Source of the DNA: HGM04593 sp045588485
Lineage (GTDB): Bacteria; Bacteroidota; Bacteroidia; Bacteroidales; Bacteroidaceae
Assembly: GCA_045588485.1 (NCBI GenBank)
Contig: JAZNEI010000039.1
Span: 1 to 64,000 of the forward strand
Direction: 5' to 3'
Length of the DNA: 64,000 bases
How positions within the stretch are numbered: position 1 is the first letter of the stretch; the number at the start of each line of letters is the position of its first letter. The position numbers and the translations under genes are program-made. The notes below the pieces were generated by a model. The model had not been told where the DNA came from and did no database searches. It worked only from the letters and a program-made list of their open reading frames with translations. Shown here one piece after another: positions 1-9,110 of this stretch.

Positions 1-1
1 T

Positions 2-706
2 CAGTTGAATTATTTATTGGGAAAAGATGATTTGGAGACAGCTGTATCTGAACTATTTGAGGAAAATCCAAAATCATTTGAGGTTCTTGATATTTTGGTT
101 GCTGTCCGCTCATCAGAAAACAAGAAAGTACTAAATGAAAACTTTAATCCAGTTTTGGTTAAATCTTATTTTACAGATGTAGATAGTATTTGTAAGTTTA
201 TCAAAGGGACAGGGCTAGCTGAAGTTTTTGTTTCATACAAGATAACGAACCTTGTAGATTATGTTTTTGGTATTGAAGTTGGTCTTGATACTAATGCTAG
301 AAAGAATAGAGGTGGTGATATTATGGCAAATGCCGTAGCAAAGATTTTTGCAGATGCAAATATAGTGTTTAGGTCAGAAGTAAATAGTACGGAATTTCCT
401 GAAATTACAGCTTTAGGTACAGATTTAAAACGTTTTGACTTTGTTATTGAAACGAAACATAAAACTTATTTAATAGAGACCAACTATTATAATGGCGGAG
501 GTTCAAAATTAAATGAAGTAGCAAGGGCTTATTCAGAACTTGCACCAAAAATAAATCAATATGCATCATATGAGTTTGTTTGGATAACAGATGGACAAGG
601 TTGGCACTCTGCAAAAAACAAATTGGAAGAAGCTTACAAAATAAAACCAAGAGTCTATAATCTTACATCTATTTACCATTTTATTGATGAACTAAAAAAT
701 AGTTAG
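2..706 (+). CDS. Type II restriction endonuclease, DpnII/MboI family (5' partial)
   Basis: Restriction enzyme predicted to cut unmethylated GATC sites. The visible 234 residues match the DpnII/MboI family over their whole length: the block NLVDYVFGIEVGLDTNARKN, the nuclease core RFDFVIE...YLIETNYYNGGGSKLNE, and the C-terminal WITDGQGWHSAKNKLEE. The reading frame is open to the first base of the window, and family members are about 288 residues, so roughly 55 N-terminal residues lie outside; the TTG at position 5 is not the real start. The gene is followed after 28 bp by a DpnA-like methyltransferase, the MboI order (methylase, nuclease, second methylase), so a Dam-like methylase is expected just upstream. 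Base composition is AT-richer than the housekeeping genes in the window, fitting horizontal transfer. Family assignment is firm; GATC specificity is inferred from family. Confidence 0.93.
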   Translation, partial: QLNYLLGKDDLETAVSELFEENPKSFEVLDILVAVRSSENKKVLNENFNPVLVKSYFTDVDSICKFIKGTGLAEVFVSYKITNLVDYVFGIEVGLDTNARKNRGGDIMANAVAKIFADANIVFRSEVNSTEFPEITALGTDLKRFDFVIETKHKTYLIETNYYNGGGSKLNEVARAYSELAPKINQYASYEFVWITDGQGWHSAKNKLEEAYKIKPRVYNLTSIYHFIDELKNS

Positions 707-734
707 AATAACAAACTGCTAATCAGAAACAATT

Positions 735-1619
735 GTGATAACTCCTTATTATAAATCTTTAGATAGAAACTTTACACTCATAAAAGGAGATTGCATTGAA
801 TTGCTAAATAAGTTTGAATTTAAATTTGATATGATATTTGCTGACCCACCGTATCATTTATCAAATAATGGATTTAGTGTGCAGAGTGGAAAGAAGGTGT
901 CTGTCAATAAAGGAATATGGGATAAATCACAAGGTTACGAAAAAGACTATCTGTTTGACAGAGAATGGTTATCTGTTTGTTGGAACAAACTAAAAGATAA
1001 TGGTACAATATGGATAAGCGGAACATACCATAATATATTTTCAATAGCACGCTGTCTTACAGAATTGGATTTTAAAATACTTAATTGTATTACTTGGGTA
1101 AAGACTAACCCTCCTCCTAATTTATCTTGTCGCTATTTCACCCACTCCGCAGAATACATTTTATGGGCCAAAAAGAACTCCAAAAATCCTCATTTCTACA
1201 ATTATGAACTAATGAAAGAGATTAATGGCGGTACTCAAATGCGTGATGTTTGGAATCTACCATCAATTGCCAAATGGGAAAAATCTTGTGGTAAACACCC
1301 AACACAAAAACCACTATGCGTACTATCTCGCATTATTCAGGCATCAACAAAAGAAGGGGCATGGATACTTGACCCATTTACAGGAAGCAGTACAACTGGA
1401 ATAGCTGCAAATCTTTTAGGACGTCGTTTTTTAGGCATAGATATTGACAATGAGTTTCTGCAAATCAGTAAAGCAAGAAAAGAAGAGATTAGCAGTATTG
1501 TAAAGCAAAAAGAGTATATTGATAAATTGCAGAAACAAGCTAAACTGTTCGGTAAAACAACAAACAGTATTATAGTATCGGACTCAGAATATTCATATGC
1601 AAGAGAACTTCCCTTTTAG
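735..1619 (+). CDS. DNA adenine methyltransferase, DpnA/M2.MboI-like
   Basis: N6-adenine methyltransferase of the beta arrangement: the catalytic DPPY motif is near the N-terminus (residues 37-40) and the AdoMet-binding DPFTGSSTTG motif near residue 213. It resembles DpnA and MboC across the whole protein, including VSVNKGIWDK, NPPPNLSCRYFTHS and GKHPTQKP. DpnA-type enzymes methylate GATC and can act on single-stranded DNA, protecting incoming plasmid DNA during transformation (known for the family, not shown here). Start: GTG at 735; no ATG is available near the N-terminus and the family alignment begins here. It is probably co-transcribed with the upstream nuclease. It is the last gene before the tRNA fragment that marks the island edge. 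Confidence 0.92.
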   Translation: MITPYYKSLDRNFTLIKGDCIELLNKFEFKFDMIFADPPYHLSNNGFSVQSGKKVSVNKGIWDKSQGYEKDYLFDREWLSVCWNKLKDNGTIWISGTYHNIFSIARCLTELDFKILNCITWVKTNPPPNLSCRYFTHSAEYILWAKKNSKNPHFYNYELMKEINGGTQMRDVWNLPSIAKWEKSCGKHPTQKPLCVLSRIIQASTKEGAWILDPFTGSSTTGIAANLLGRRFLGIDIDNEFLQISKARKEEISSIVKQKEYIDKLQKQAKLFGKTTNSIIVSDSEYSYARELPF

Positions 1620-1703
1620 CCTCTAAATGTTACCAAAGTTGGAACCTAGATAAAATAACTGATAAAATCGGTCTCTTGCCTTATTTGAGGAAGGGGTTTA
1701 TTT

Positions 1704-1728
1704 ACGGGTTCGAGTCCCGTACGCACCG
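1704..1728 (+). other. tRNA 3'-end fragment (candidate attachment site)
   Basis: A 5-bp T-stem (ACGGG/CCCGT) with the loop TTCGAGT is followed by a seven-base acceptor strand ACGCACC and a G at the discriminator position. No anticodon arm, D arm or 5' acceptor strand precedes it, so only the 3' end of a tRNA is present. A discriminator G would fit tRNA-Ser, -Arg or -Asn; isotype is not determined. Such fragments are left at the far end of elements that integrate into tRNA genes, so this is read as the right att repeat of the island carrying the restriction-modification genes. No integrase is inside the window. Confidence 0.7.
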
Positions 1729-1733
1729 CAAGA

Positions 1734-1763
1734 AGCTTTTCAGTTACACTGAGAGGCTTTTTT
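1734..1763 (+). terminator. Rho-independent terminator after tRNA fragment
   Basis: Stem AGCTTTTCAGT / ACTGAGAGGCT with a 3-base loop (G-U pairs allowed) runs into a T-tract. It probably was the terminator of the original tRNA transcript and now follows the island genes. Confidence 0.75.
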
Positions 1764-1778
1764 GTTAATACAGCCAAA

Positions 1779-1812
1779 AACCCCGAGTTTGTGTTATGAC
1801 AAACTCGGGGTT
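1779..1812 (-). terminator. Perfect 14-bp hairpin terminator of the polyferredoxin operon
   Basis: Arms 1779-1792 and 1799-1812 are perfect complements around a 6-base loop (AACCCCGAGTTTGT and its reverse). It lies 22 bp past the stop of the polyferredoxin gene; on the minus strand the arm is followed by TTTTTGG. Confidence 0.85.
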
Positions 1813-1834
1813 ACACTATATAATACAAAGCTAC

Positions 1835-3325
1835 TTATATTGTGCGATGTACCTCGATACCCTCGACAAATATTGCACTGAAAGGACGGGCAGGGCAGAC
1901 ATATTCGCAGGCACCGCAACCCAGACAACGCTCGGCATCAATCATAGGGATTTTAGCAGCACCGGGTTTATCCTTGCACTCAATCATCTTTATTGCACCA
2001 TTGGGACAATGACGTTCGCAGTTTCCACACGACACTCCGTCGCGGTACGATATACAGTTATCGGAGACCCACACGGCGGTGCCTATCTTAACAGCGCTTT
2101 TCATCTCCTTTGCAATGGGCTTTATTGCTCCATTGGGGCACACCTGAGAACAGATATTGCACGAGGGACGACAGAAACCGCGCTCAAAAGACATTTCGGG
2201 TTGCATAAGATGCTCCAGACTCTGCGAGGGACGTAGTACATCATTAGGGCACTTGGAGACACACAACTGACACGAAGTGCAATGCTGAGTAAATGATTTC
2301 AGACTCTGCGCACCAACAGGAACAACAGGCACTGCACGCTCGGGCACACGCTTATCCTCGATGACAGCCAATCCACCATCGACCTTTTTATCTTTCTGTG
2401 CCAACAACGACGAAGCCACAAATGTGCCGCCTATAGCAAGGAACGAACGGCGCGAAGCATCGGTACTTCCATTGCTCTCTGCCGCCACCTTGCCCGGGCT
2501 TACATATTTATATGAAATAGCACCACGCTTACACTTATCGACACAGTTCATACAAGTAACACAGCGGCTGTAATCGACACTATGCTCGGCCGAGTTTATA
2601 CAAGAGCTCTTACAACTGCGCTCACACACCTTACAACCGTTGCATTTCGAGGTATCGATAACCACTCTGAAAAGCGAAAAGCGCGACACAAAGCCCAACA
2701 GCGTACCAACAGGGCAGATACTATTGCACCACGTACGTCCACTGCGCCATGCAAGCACCGCCAACAGAACAAATGTAACAGCAGACACAGCAAGGGCAAC
2801 ACCGCTACGCATCCACACATCAACCGAGTAGAAAGCATAGCTGTCGGCACGCTCGGCAAAATAAGCAAACAGATTATTTACCCACAAATATAGCGGAGAA
2901 AGAAGATTATTCACCATACGGCCGTATGCACTATAAGGCTCTATGAGCGCAGCAACCCAAGAGAAGCCTGCTACAATAGCAACAACAAACAATATGAGCA
3001 TCGTTATACGCAACCAGCGGTTTTCCTTAGAGAAACTGAAACGCATCTTCTTACCCTTGCGTCTGCCCGAGAGGTTGGATATAATATCCTGCATCACACC
3101 CAACGGACATATTACAGAGCAGTAGACCCTGCCAAACAACAGCGTCAGCAACAGAAGCACAACAACAGCCACCACATTGAGCGCCAAAACAGCCGGGACA
3201 AGCTGAACCTTTGCCATCCACCCCAACCACACATGCAGTACACCTGTAAAATCGAGGAAAAGAGCTGTCATGCAGAGAAAGAAAAATGCTGCTGAAAATA
3301 TTCTTATTTTACGTAACATATTCAT
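1835..3325 (-). CDS. Membrane polyferredoxin, NapH-NapG-like fusion
   Basis: Predicted 496-residue electron-transfer protein. Residues 1-270 are NapH/CcoG-like: several membrane helices, two CxxxCP motifs (C69/C73 and C200/C204) and two 4Fe-4S motifs (C228-x2-C231-x2-C234-x3-C238 and C255-x2-C258-x2-C261-x3-C265). Residues 292-310 then contain a second twin-arginine-like segment (SRRSFLAIGG plus a hydrophobic stretch), followed by a NapG-like domain with four more Cys clusters (CTSCQLCVSKCP, CNICSQVCP, CGNCERHCP, CLGCGACEYVCP). NapH and NapG are normally separate proteins that pass electrons from quinol to the periplasm; here they appear joined. The gene starts 16 bp after the aldo-keto reductase gene and is probably co-transcribed, suggesting that it feeds or drains electrons for that enzyme. 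The partner reductase and the direction of flow are unknown. Confidence 0.85.
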   Translation of the reverse strand: MNMLRKIRIFSAAFFFLCMTALFLDFTGVLHVWLGWMAKVQLVPAVLALNVVAVVVLLLLTLLFGRVYCSVICPLGVMQDIISNLSGRRKGKKMRFSFSKENRWLRITMLILFVVAIVAGFSWVAALIEPYSAYGRMVNNLLSPLYLWVNNLFAYFAERADSYAFYSVDVWMRSGVALAVSAVTFVLLAVLAWRSGRTWCNSICPVGTLLGFVSRFSLFRVVIDTSKCNGCKVCERSCKSSCINSAEHSVDYSRCVTCMNCVDKCKRGAISYKYVSPGKVAAESNGSTDASRRSFLAIGGTFVASSLLAQKDKKVDGGLAVIEDKRVPERAVPVVPVGAQSLKSFTQHCTSCQLCVSKCPNDVLRPSQSLEHLMQPEMSFERGFCRPSCNICSQVCPNGAIKPIAKEMKSAVKIGTAVWVSDNCISYRDGVSCGNCERHCPNGAIKMIECKDKPGAAKIPMIDAERCLGCGACEYVCPARPFSAIFVEGIEVHRTI

Positions 3326-3341
3326 AGTATATTAGTGATTA

Positions 3342-4721
3342 TCAAATGAGGCCATCGCCCTTTACCGTCTGTACAAACTCGTCGATACGACGCATCTCAC
3401 GCGCTATCTTTATCTTCTGTGGACAGTGCGGTTCACACTCACGGCAACCCACGCATTTATCGGCCTGACGCATGCGAGGAACCGTACGGTCGAGTCCTAT
3501 AAGGAATGCACGACGCTGTTCGCGGTAATCTTCATCAAATTCGTTCTGTGGCATTGTACCCTCGTTCAGACAACGGTTGTAGTGTTTGAAAATTGAGGGG
3601 ATATCAAGACCGTATGGGCAGGGCATACAATATTTGCAGTCGGTACAGTCGACATTTTGAAAACTCATCTTGCGGCGGGCAACGTCGCTAAGAAGAGCAA
3701 ACTCCTCGTCGCTAAGCCACCTTAACGGAGAGTATGTTCGGATATTATCCTGAAGATGCTCCATATAGGTCATTCCGCTGAGCGCGGTGAGCACATTATC
3801 AAAGCTGCCAACAAAGCGAAAAGCCCACGAAGCAACACTAAGCTGCGGCTCACGCTCTTTTAGCATCGCCATCGCCTGATAGTTCATTGTCGCCAACGAA
3901 CCGCCCAAAAGCGGCTCCATAATAACCACGGGAATATTCTTCTCGGTGAGTCGGTTATACATATACTCGGCAGTAGGGTTACCACGCTCCCAATCGACGT
4001 AATTCATCTGAATCTGTATAAAGTCCCAATGAACGCCTGCCTCATCGAGCATATAATCGAAGAACTCTTTGCTGCCATGAAACGACCATCCGAGATTCCT
4101 TATCACACCTTTTTTCTTCTGCTCAAGCAGATAGCCGAGCAGACCATTGTCGATGAAACGTTTCTTATATGCATCGAGATTACCAAGATTATGCAACAGC
4201 AGATAGTCGATATAGTCAACTTGAAGCTCCTTCAAGGAGTTTGCAAACATCTCTTTACCGAACTCAAGCGTATTATTTCCACGCATATTCGACAGCTTGG
4301 TGGCTATGAAATATTTATCACGCGGATGACGGCTGAGAGCAATGCCCGTCGCCTGTTCCGACTTTCCACGACAATAAACAGGAGCCGTGTCGAAATAATT
4401 AACACCATGCTCGATGGCATAGTCGACAAGTTCGTTAACACGCTCTTGGTCGATAACATCTGCGCCCGAATCATCCTTTTTCATAGGCAGACGCATCATT
4501 CCATAACCAAGCAGCGAGACATTATCGCCACAGGGGTGCTTACGATACTCCATTCTATCCTTAGGCACGTCTCCACCGATACCTTCTGCCACATATTTTA
4601 CTTTTGCATTATCGCCCGAGCAACCAGCAAGCGACGAAGAGGCCACTACTGCTGCACCAATACCTAAATGTTTTAAAAAAGCACGACGACCGGCATCGCA
4701 TCCATCCTTATGTTCTTTCAT
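3342..4721 (-). CDS. Tat-exported aldo/keto reductase with 4Fe-4S domains
   Basis: A 459-residue aldo-keto reductase of the large Fe-S-containing group. The N-terminus has a twin-arginine motif (GRRAFLK, R12-R13), a hydrophobic segment, and a possible lipobox LAGC ending at C34, so it may be a Tat-exported lipoprotein. The catalytic tetrad is visible: D111 and Y116 (YFDTAPVY), K142 (ATKLS), H177 (LLLHN). The C-terminus carries two Cys clusters (CTDCKYCMPCPYG and CVGCRECEPHCP). It is the first gene of a two-gene operon with the membrane polyferredoxin, which would supply or accept electrons. Substrate is not predictable. Confidence 0.88.
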   Translation of the reverse strand: MKEHKDGCDAGRRAFLKHLGIGAAVVASSSLAGCSGDNAKVKYVAEGIGGDVPKDRMEYRKHPCGDNVSLLGYGMMRLPMKKDDSGADVIDQERVNELVDYAIEHGVNYFDTAPVYCRGKSEQATGIALSRHPRDKYFIATKLSNMRGNNTLEFGKEMFANSLKELQVDYIDYLLLHNLGNLDAYKKRFIDNGLLGYLLEQKKKGVIRNLGWSFHGSKEFFDYMLDEAGVHWDFIQIQMNYVDWERGNPTAEYMYNRLTEKNIPVVIMEPLLGGSLATMNYQAMAMLKEREPQLSVASWAFRFVGSFDNVLTALSGMTYMEHLQDNIRTYSPLRWLSDEEFALLSDVARRKMSFQNVDCTDCKYCMPCPYGLDIPSIFKHYNRCLNEGTMPQNEFDEDYREQRRAFLIGLDRTVPRMRQADKCVGCRECEPHCPQKIKIAREMRRIDEFVQTVKGDGLI

Positions 4722-4747
4722 CAGTCAAAAGGTTTGTAATATAATTG

Positions 4748-4776
4748 CGAAGATAATTAATCTTCATCATATTTTA
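4748..4776 (-). promoter_or_regulatory. Promoter of reductase-polyferredoxin operon
   Basis: On the minus strand TATCTTCG (4748-4755) matches the Bacteroidetes -7 element with one change. A TTG lies about 21 bp upstream. The palindromic TTTTACA-5-TGTAAAA lies next to it (4772-4790) and could be an operator. Confidence 0.5.
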
Positions 4777-4860
4777 CAATAAATGTAAAACAATTTTAAG
4801 AACAAGACTTTTACAGCTTATTATAGGTGTTATTGTACAATAAAAAACTATAATCAAAAA

Positions 4861-4888
4861 AGGCAGCGTGCTTAGAAACACGCTGCCT
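4861..4888 (-). terminator. Terminator of the M60 peptidase gene
   Basis: Arms AGGCAGCGTG / CACGCTGCCT with an 8-base loop, followed on the minus strand by a TTTTTGATT run. It lies 22 bp past the peptidase stop codon. Confidence 0.88.
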
Positions 4889-4910
4889 AAAGTATAATGG
4901 ATTAGGTTTA

Positions 4911-7900
4911 TTACTTAATCAAAACCTTTTTACCGTTTACAATGTAGAGTCCGGGGGCTGCAACCTCCTTGATACGACGACCCTGCAAGTCATAGATACC
5001 CTCTACAGCTGCATCGTCACCAAGAACCTCCTCTATACCCTCGGTTACACTACCAATATACTCCAAGCGCCAATTTGCAACCTGTGTCATAAGCTTAATG
5101 TAACCTGTATTCAGTACTCCCCAATACTTCTTTCCTTCCTTTATTACAAGAGCACCATTCTCTTTATCTGCTTCAAACAGATACGGTGTAGCATCGTCTT
5201 TGCCATCAACCTTTATATAAGAGCGATTGCTTGAATATACAAGTTTATCGGCCTTTACATTATAAAGATAAAACTCATTCTCATTGTCGGTAGCACGAAC
5301 CTCCCAGACACAATACTCATCCTCGGGATTTGAAGTCAAACTTATTGTGTTAGAGTATGTAGAAGTAGTATTCTCGGTATCAACAAAACAATAGAGTCCA
5401 TCGACACTCTTTATACGATAACGCCATACAAGACCATCGGCACTCTCTTGAGGCAATAAGATATAATTTACCTCGGCCTTAGCATTCTCGGCCTTAAGGT
5501 TGTCAAGAACCTTTGCTATTGTCATAGATGTCTCTGCTGTCTCGGCCTCTTTTACAATTGCCTGAAGAGAGGCTTTGTATCCGTCAATATTATCAACAAG
5601 AGAAACAATCTTGCCACCAAGCTCTACAATGATATTATTGGCACGTGTAACAAGCTCGCCAAGCTGCTCTTTCTCGTAGGCTGTTGCATTATCCTCGATA
5701 ATAGTCAAGCGCCACTTGATATTACTATTGCTTGTACCTATAACATCGCGGTCCTTGTTCATTCCAAGATAGAGAGCAGGATTACTCTTAAGGCTGAAGC
5801 TGTATGTTGCATCGCCATTGTTCTGTGCAACAAAAACAACTGCCATGCTCTGCTGTTTTACTGTTGCCGAGACCTTCGCATCGGCTGCTACCGATGAGAT
5901 ATAGTTTCCGTTTAAACTCTTGATGTAAAACTCATCGGGGTTACCTGTCGACACAAATTCCCAGTTACGACGCTCGTCGTCACGAGGAACAGCCGATGAT
6001 GAAGCACCTGCAAGCAGACCGTTGTCACAAGCAACACCGTAAGCAGGATAGGCGCGGTTAATGAGTGTGTGGATATTCTTCTCCTTGATGCCAATATATG
6101 CATACTTGTTGTTCTTGAGTTCCTTTAGAGCCTCCTCGAGCAATACAGCCCACTTACCGTATGTATTTACGCTTTGGTCTTTATTGTCGCGAGCAGCCAA
6201 TGCCTGTGTATAGAGAGCCTTCAACTCCTCGACAGCCTCAGCATAGAAATAACCCACCTGAGTTCCTGTAGCCGAAACATTCGAGATACTGGTGTTGGCA
6301 GCTGTAAGAGCACTGTTAAGAGCTGTCAGCTGTTGCTCCTCGGTACCGGCCTCGGCAGCCGAAGGAACATTTACATACTCGCCATTTGCCTGCACTGCAA
6401 CAACGGTAAAATCGCTTGCCATCTGAAGGGCTGTAAGCTGAATCTTATGTGTATTTGAGTAAGATAGCATCTTGCCATCGGCACCGATAACCTTGAATCC
6501 TACTGCACCTGTTCCAGATGTAATGGTAATAACGGTAGAACTTTTTGTATAAACATAATCCTTTGCCACTACGCTCTGCTTCTCGGGAGTAAAGTCGGTA
6601 AAGTGTCCAAGCTCACCCGCGTTGCTTACGCTTGCGCTGTGCGATAGCTTATTGCCACTGCCGCCATCGGTACGTGGAACACCCTTTACACGGTCCTCGA
6701 TAAACTCAATGGCACCGGCTTTCTTTGTATATGTAGCCATCTTTGCCTTTGTTGCAGCAATCATCTCCTCGGTAGATGTCAGATAGTAGTCGGCATAGTC
6801 GCCATAGTGGTTCTCGTGCATAGGAACAAAGAATCCCCACGCCTCGAAGAAGTTTGTCATATCCTCGCCCGAAGCCTCGCAACACTTCTCGGCAAAGTGA
6901 AGAAGATCATCGCTACCCTTGTTGATATAAGACTTGTCCGAGCTGCCAACCTTTACGATGGGGTCCTCGCGCAATAGTTTAAAGAGCGTGGGATAGAAGT
7001 CGGGGTTATTACCTGCTACGTGGTAGTAGAGGTAGAGCTGCCAATACATACGCAGCATCAGATGGTTCGAGTGTGAAGGCCAAGAGAGACCCTTTACATA
7101 CTCGGCGGCAATCTCGCTGATTGAACCACCACGTGACTGCCAACGACCCAGCTTGTAGAGTACAAGGTTCGAGAAGAGATTATTCGACACCTCGGAGCAG
7201 TTGATAGGAGTAATAGCCTCCTGATGTACGTGACCATTCTCGTGTGCAGGACCCCAGCAGTTGTCGGCATTGCTCATCATCTGCTCGTAGGGGAGAAGGT
7301 TGTTTATATACGACGCAAGATACTGTGTGTAGTAGTGTGTAGCCGACTGATAACCTGTAGGCAGTGTACGTGCACACAATTTATTGTTAAAGTGCGAGGG
7401 ACGTACATCCTCGAGGCCCATAATGCTCCACTGCCAATCGGCCATATTGTCCCACCAACCGATAGCATCGGTAATCTTGTTCTTGCAGTAGCCATCGAGA
7501 ATCATATAGTCGCGAACCATATTGAAGATGAAGTTACGACCCTTTACAACTATATAGGGGTGCGTAGCAAGTTTCTGACTGATGTATACCCAGTCGGCAT
7601 CGTCGTGACGCTCGATGTCCCAATAGCCATTGAGCACACCACCCTCGATACGAATATCGATATTGGGATAGTCGGCAATGGCCTTGCCATTCATTGTATT
7701 GGCATTGTAGATAACAAAGATTGTCTGCAGGTCGCGCGATACAGGAATAATGTTCATACCCTTTACAACAGCAGTGCGGTTTCCGCGTGAACCATTGTCG
7801 GTAAGAGTCTCAATCTCCAATGTTGCACCGGCAGGAACATCTTCCTTTACAAATACATAAAGAATCTCGGCTGTATTGGCATATATACCAGTGGGGTTGT

Positions 7901-8696
7901 TCTGCCAAGTGAATTTCTTGGTAAGGAGCTTTGTTCCCCAAGTATCGGGGTCGGTATAAGGCTCGTAGGTGTGTACGCGGAACTCCTTCTCGTACTCGGC
8001 CCACTTATCGTTCTTTACCTTAAGTGCAGCAGCTACAAGGTCAGCAGGAATTTCGGCCATTGCAGCAGTGAGCTGCTCGTCGCTCATTGAAGCATATTCA
8101 CCTTTAAGCTGCAAGCAAAGCTCATCTGTAAAGAATGACGAGTAGTTTGCCACAAGAGCCTCGGCTCCCTCTGATACCTTTGCAAAGTCGGCATACTCCT
8201 TTTGTGCAGCAGCAATTTCCTCTTCGCTGATGTTTACAAGCTCGAATTTCCACGACGAACCACCGGGGGAGTCGGAATCGGCCATATAAGGCACAAGAGC
8301 AGCGCCTGCGTCGCAGTGCAGACCCATACCGCCGTTACCGTTCTTAATTGTGTAATAGTCGGCACCCACGCCCTTATTCTCAATAATATCAAATGTAGCA
8401 GCATTTGTACCTGTTGTAAAATTCTGATAGAAGGTGTTGTGATTCTGCAGATAACGACCTGTGTAGGCATTCTTTATTGTCCACAAATTACCGCTTTTCT
8501 CGAGAATCCAGTACTGATAGACCTTTCCATTAAGGTCGACAGGACAGTAAACGGTGTGTTCCAGAATATCCTCGGCAATCTTCAGATTACCTCTCGTGGG
8601 GCTAACAATCTTGTAGACTTTTCCCTCTTCGGGAGCTACAGCCCACACTTGCACTGCTGCAAACAGAAGCAGCATAAAAGATAAAAGTTTTTTCAT
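4911..8696 (-). CDS. Secreted M60-family (mucin-type) zinc metallopeptidase
   Basis: A 1261-residue exported protein with a signal peptide (cleavage near residue 19, ...VQVWA). Residues 25-155 look like a ricin-type beta-trefoil. The peptidase domain spans about 240-640 and has the M60/enhancin motif HENGH (485-489) with the downstream ligand E502 (ISEVSNN-type segment), plus HQEAITPIN. Helical linkers (about 780-880) and two further carbohydrate-binding-like segments (about 890-1010 and 1090-1215) follow. The last 28 residues (YDLQGRR...PGLYIVNGKKV) are a C-terminal sorting-type tail common in secreted Bacteroidales proteins. Characterised M60 enzymes such as BT4244 cut mucin-like O-glycoproteins; that role is inferred here. 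It is transcribed alone between two terminators. Confidence 0.9.
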   Translation of the reverse strand: MKKLLSFMLLLFAAVQVWAVAPEEGKVYKIVSPTRGNLKIAEDILEHTVYCPVDLNGKVYQYWILEKSGNLWTIKNAYTGRYLQNHNTFYQNFTTGTNAATFDIIENKGVGADYYTIKNGNGGMGLHCDAGAALVPYMADSDSPGGSSWKFELVNISEEEIAAAQKEYADFAKVSEGAEALVANYSSFFTDELCLQLKGEYASMSDEQLTAAMAEIPADLVAAALKVKNDKWAEYEKEFRVHTYEPYTDPDTWGTKLLTKKFTWQNNPTGIYANTAEILYVFVKEDVPAGATLEIETLTDNGSRGNRTAVVKGMNIIPVSRDLQTIFVIYNANTMNGKAIADYPNIDIRIEGGVLNGYWDIERHDDADWVYISQKLATHPYIVVKGRNFIFNMVRDYMILDGYCKNKITDAIGWWDNMADWQWSIMGLEDVRPSHFNNKLCARTLPTGYQSATHYYTQYLASYINNLLPYEQMMSNADNCWGPAHENGHVHQEAITPINCSEVSNNLFSNLVLYKLGRWQSRGGSISEIAAEYVKGLSWPSHSNHLMLRMYWQLYLYYHVAGNNPDFYPTLFKLLREDPIVKVGSSDKSYINKGSDDLLHFAEKCCEASGEDMTNFFEAWGFFVPMHENHYGDYADYYLTSTEEMIAATKAKMATYTKKAGAIEFIEDRVKGVPRTDGGSGNKLSHSASVSNAGELGHFTDFTPEKQSVVAKDYVYTKSSTVITITSGTGAVGFKVIGADGKMLSYSNTHKIQLTALQMASDFTVVAVQANGEYVNVPSAAEAGTEEQQLTALNSALTAANTSISNVSATGTQVGYFYAEAVEELKALYTQALAARDNKDQSVNTYGKWAVLLEEALKELKNNKYAYIGIKEKNIHTLINRAYPAYGVACDNGLLAGASSSAVPRDDERRNWEFVSTGNPDEFYIKSLNGNYISSVAADAKVSATVKQQSMAVVFVAQNNGDATYSFSLKSNPALYLGMNKDRDVIGTSNSNIKWRLTIIEDNATAYEKEQLGELVTRANNIIVELGGKIVSLVDNIDGYKASLQAIVKEAETAETSMTIAKVLDNLKAENAKAEVNYILLPQESADGLVWRYRIKSVDGLYCFVDTENTTSTYSNTISLTSNPEDEYCVWEVRATDNENEFYLYNVKADKLVYSSNRSYIKVDGKDDATPYLFEADKENGALVIKEGKKYWGVLNTGYIKLMTQVANWRLEYIGSVTEGIEEVLGDDAAVEGIYDLQGRRIKEVAAPGLYIVNGKKVLIK

Positions 8697-8756
8697 AGAT
8701 TATAATAATTTAGGTATAAATATTACATAATAAATGCTCTATATCCATATTTTACG

Positions 8757-8764
8757 CAAATATA
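8757..8764 (-). promoter_or_regulatory. Promoter -7 element of the M60 peptidase gene
   Basis: Minus-strand TATATTTG, a perfect TAnnTTTG, about 60 bp before the ATG. No clear TTTG at the usual -33 distance. The remaining 8765-9000 interval is AT-rich with no recognisable gene. Confidence 0.55.
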
Positions 8765-9011
8765 TAGTAAGCAAATACAAAAATTACATCCTATTATATA
8801 AAATTAACGAGAATAAGTTTTATTTTACAATTATTTACACACAATGCCAATATGCGAGTTTGAAACAGGATTATAGAATATATGCAACAAAAATGAGCAT
8901 AATTATCAACAAAAGTAAAACAATCACTCCCCGACGCTGACTTTTTGAAAAATAAAGATAGTCTTTCATTATTTAACCGACTAATACAATTATAAATATA
9001 TCATTTTGTTA

Positions 9012-9019
9012 TACCTTTG
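9012..9019 (+). promoter_or_regulatory. Promoter -7 element for VanZ-like gene
   Basis: TACCTTTG followed by C fits TAnnTTTG. It implies a leader of about 85 nt before the ATG at 9111 and rules out earlier start codons. Confidence 0.55.
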
Positions 9020-9110
9020 CACAGCAGTACAGCCGATTACAGCTGTCTTTTTTCAAAGTTTATTCAAATGTACAAAAAAATATTGTAAACATCATTTTAA
9101 TATTAACATA

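Noticed and set aside
1640..1728. Complete tRNA gene
   Set aside because: No 5' acceptor strand, D arm or anticodon arm can be paired before the T-arm.
8734..8940. 68-codon frame between the peptidase and VanZ-like genes
   Set aside because: AT-rich with no conserved look; it overlaps the peptidase promoter region.
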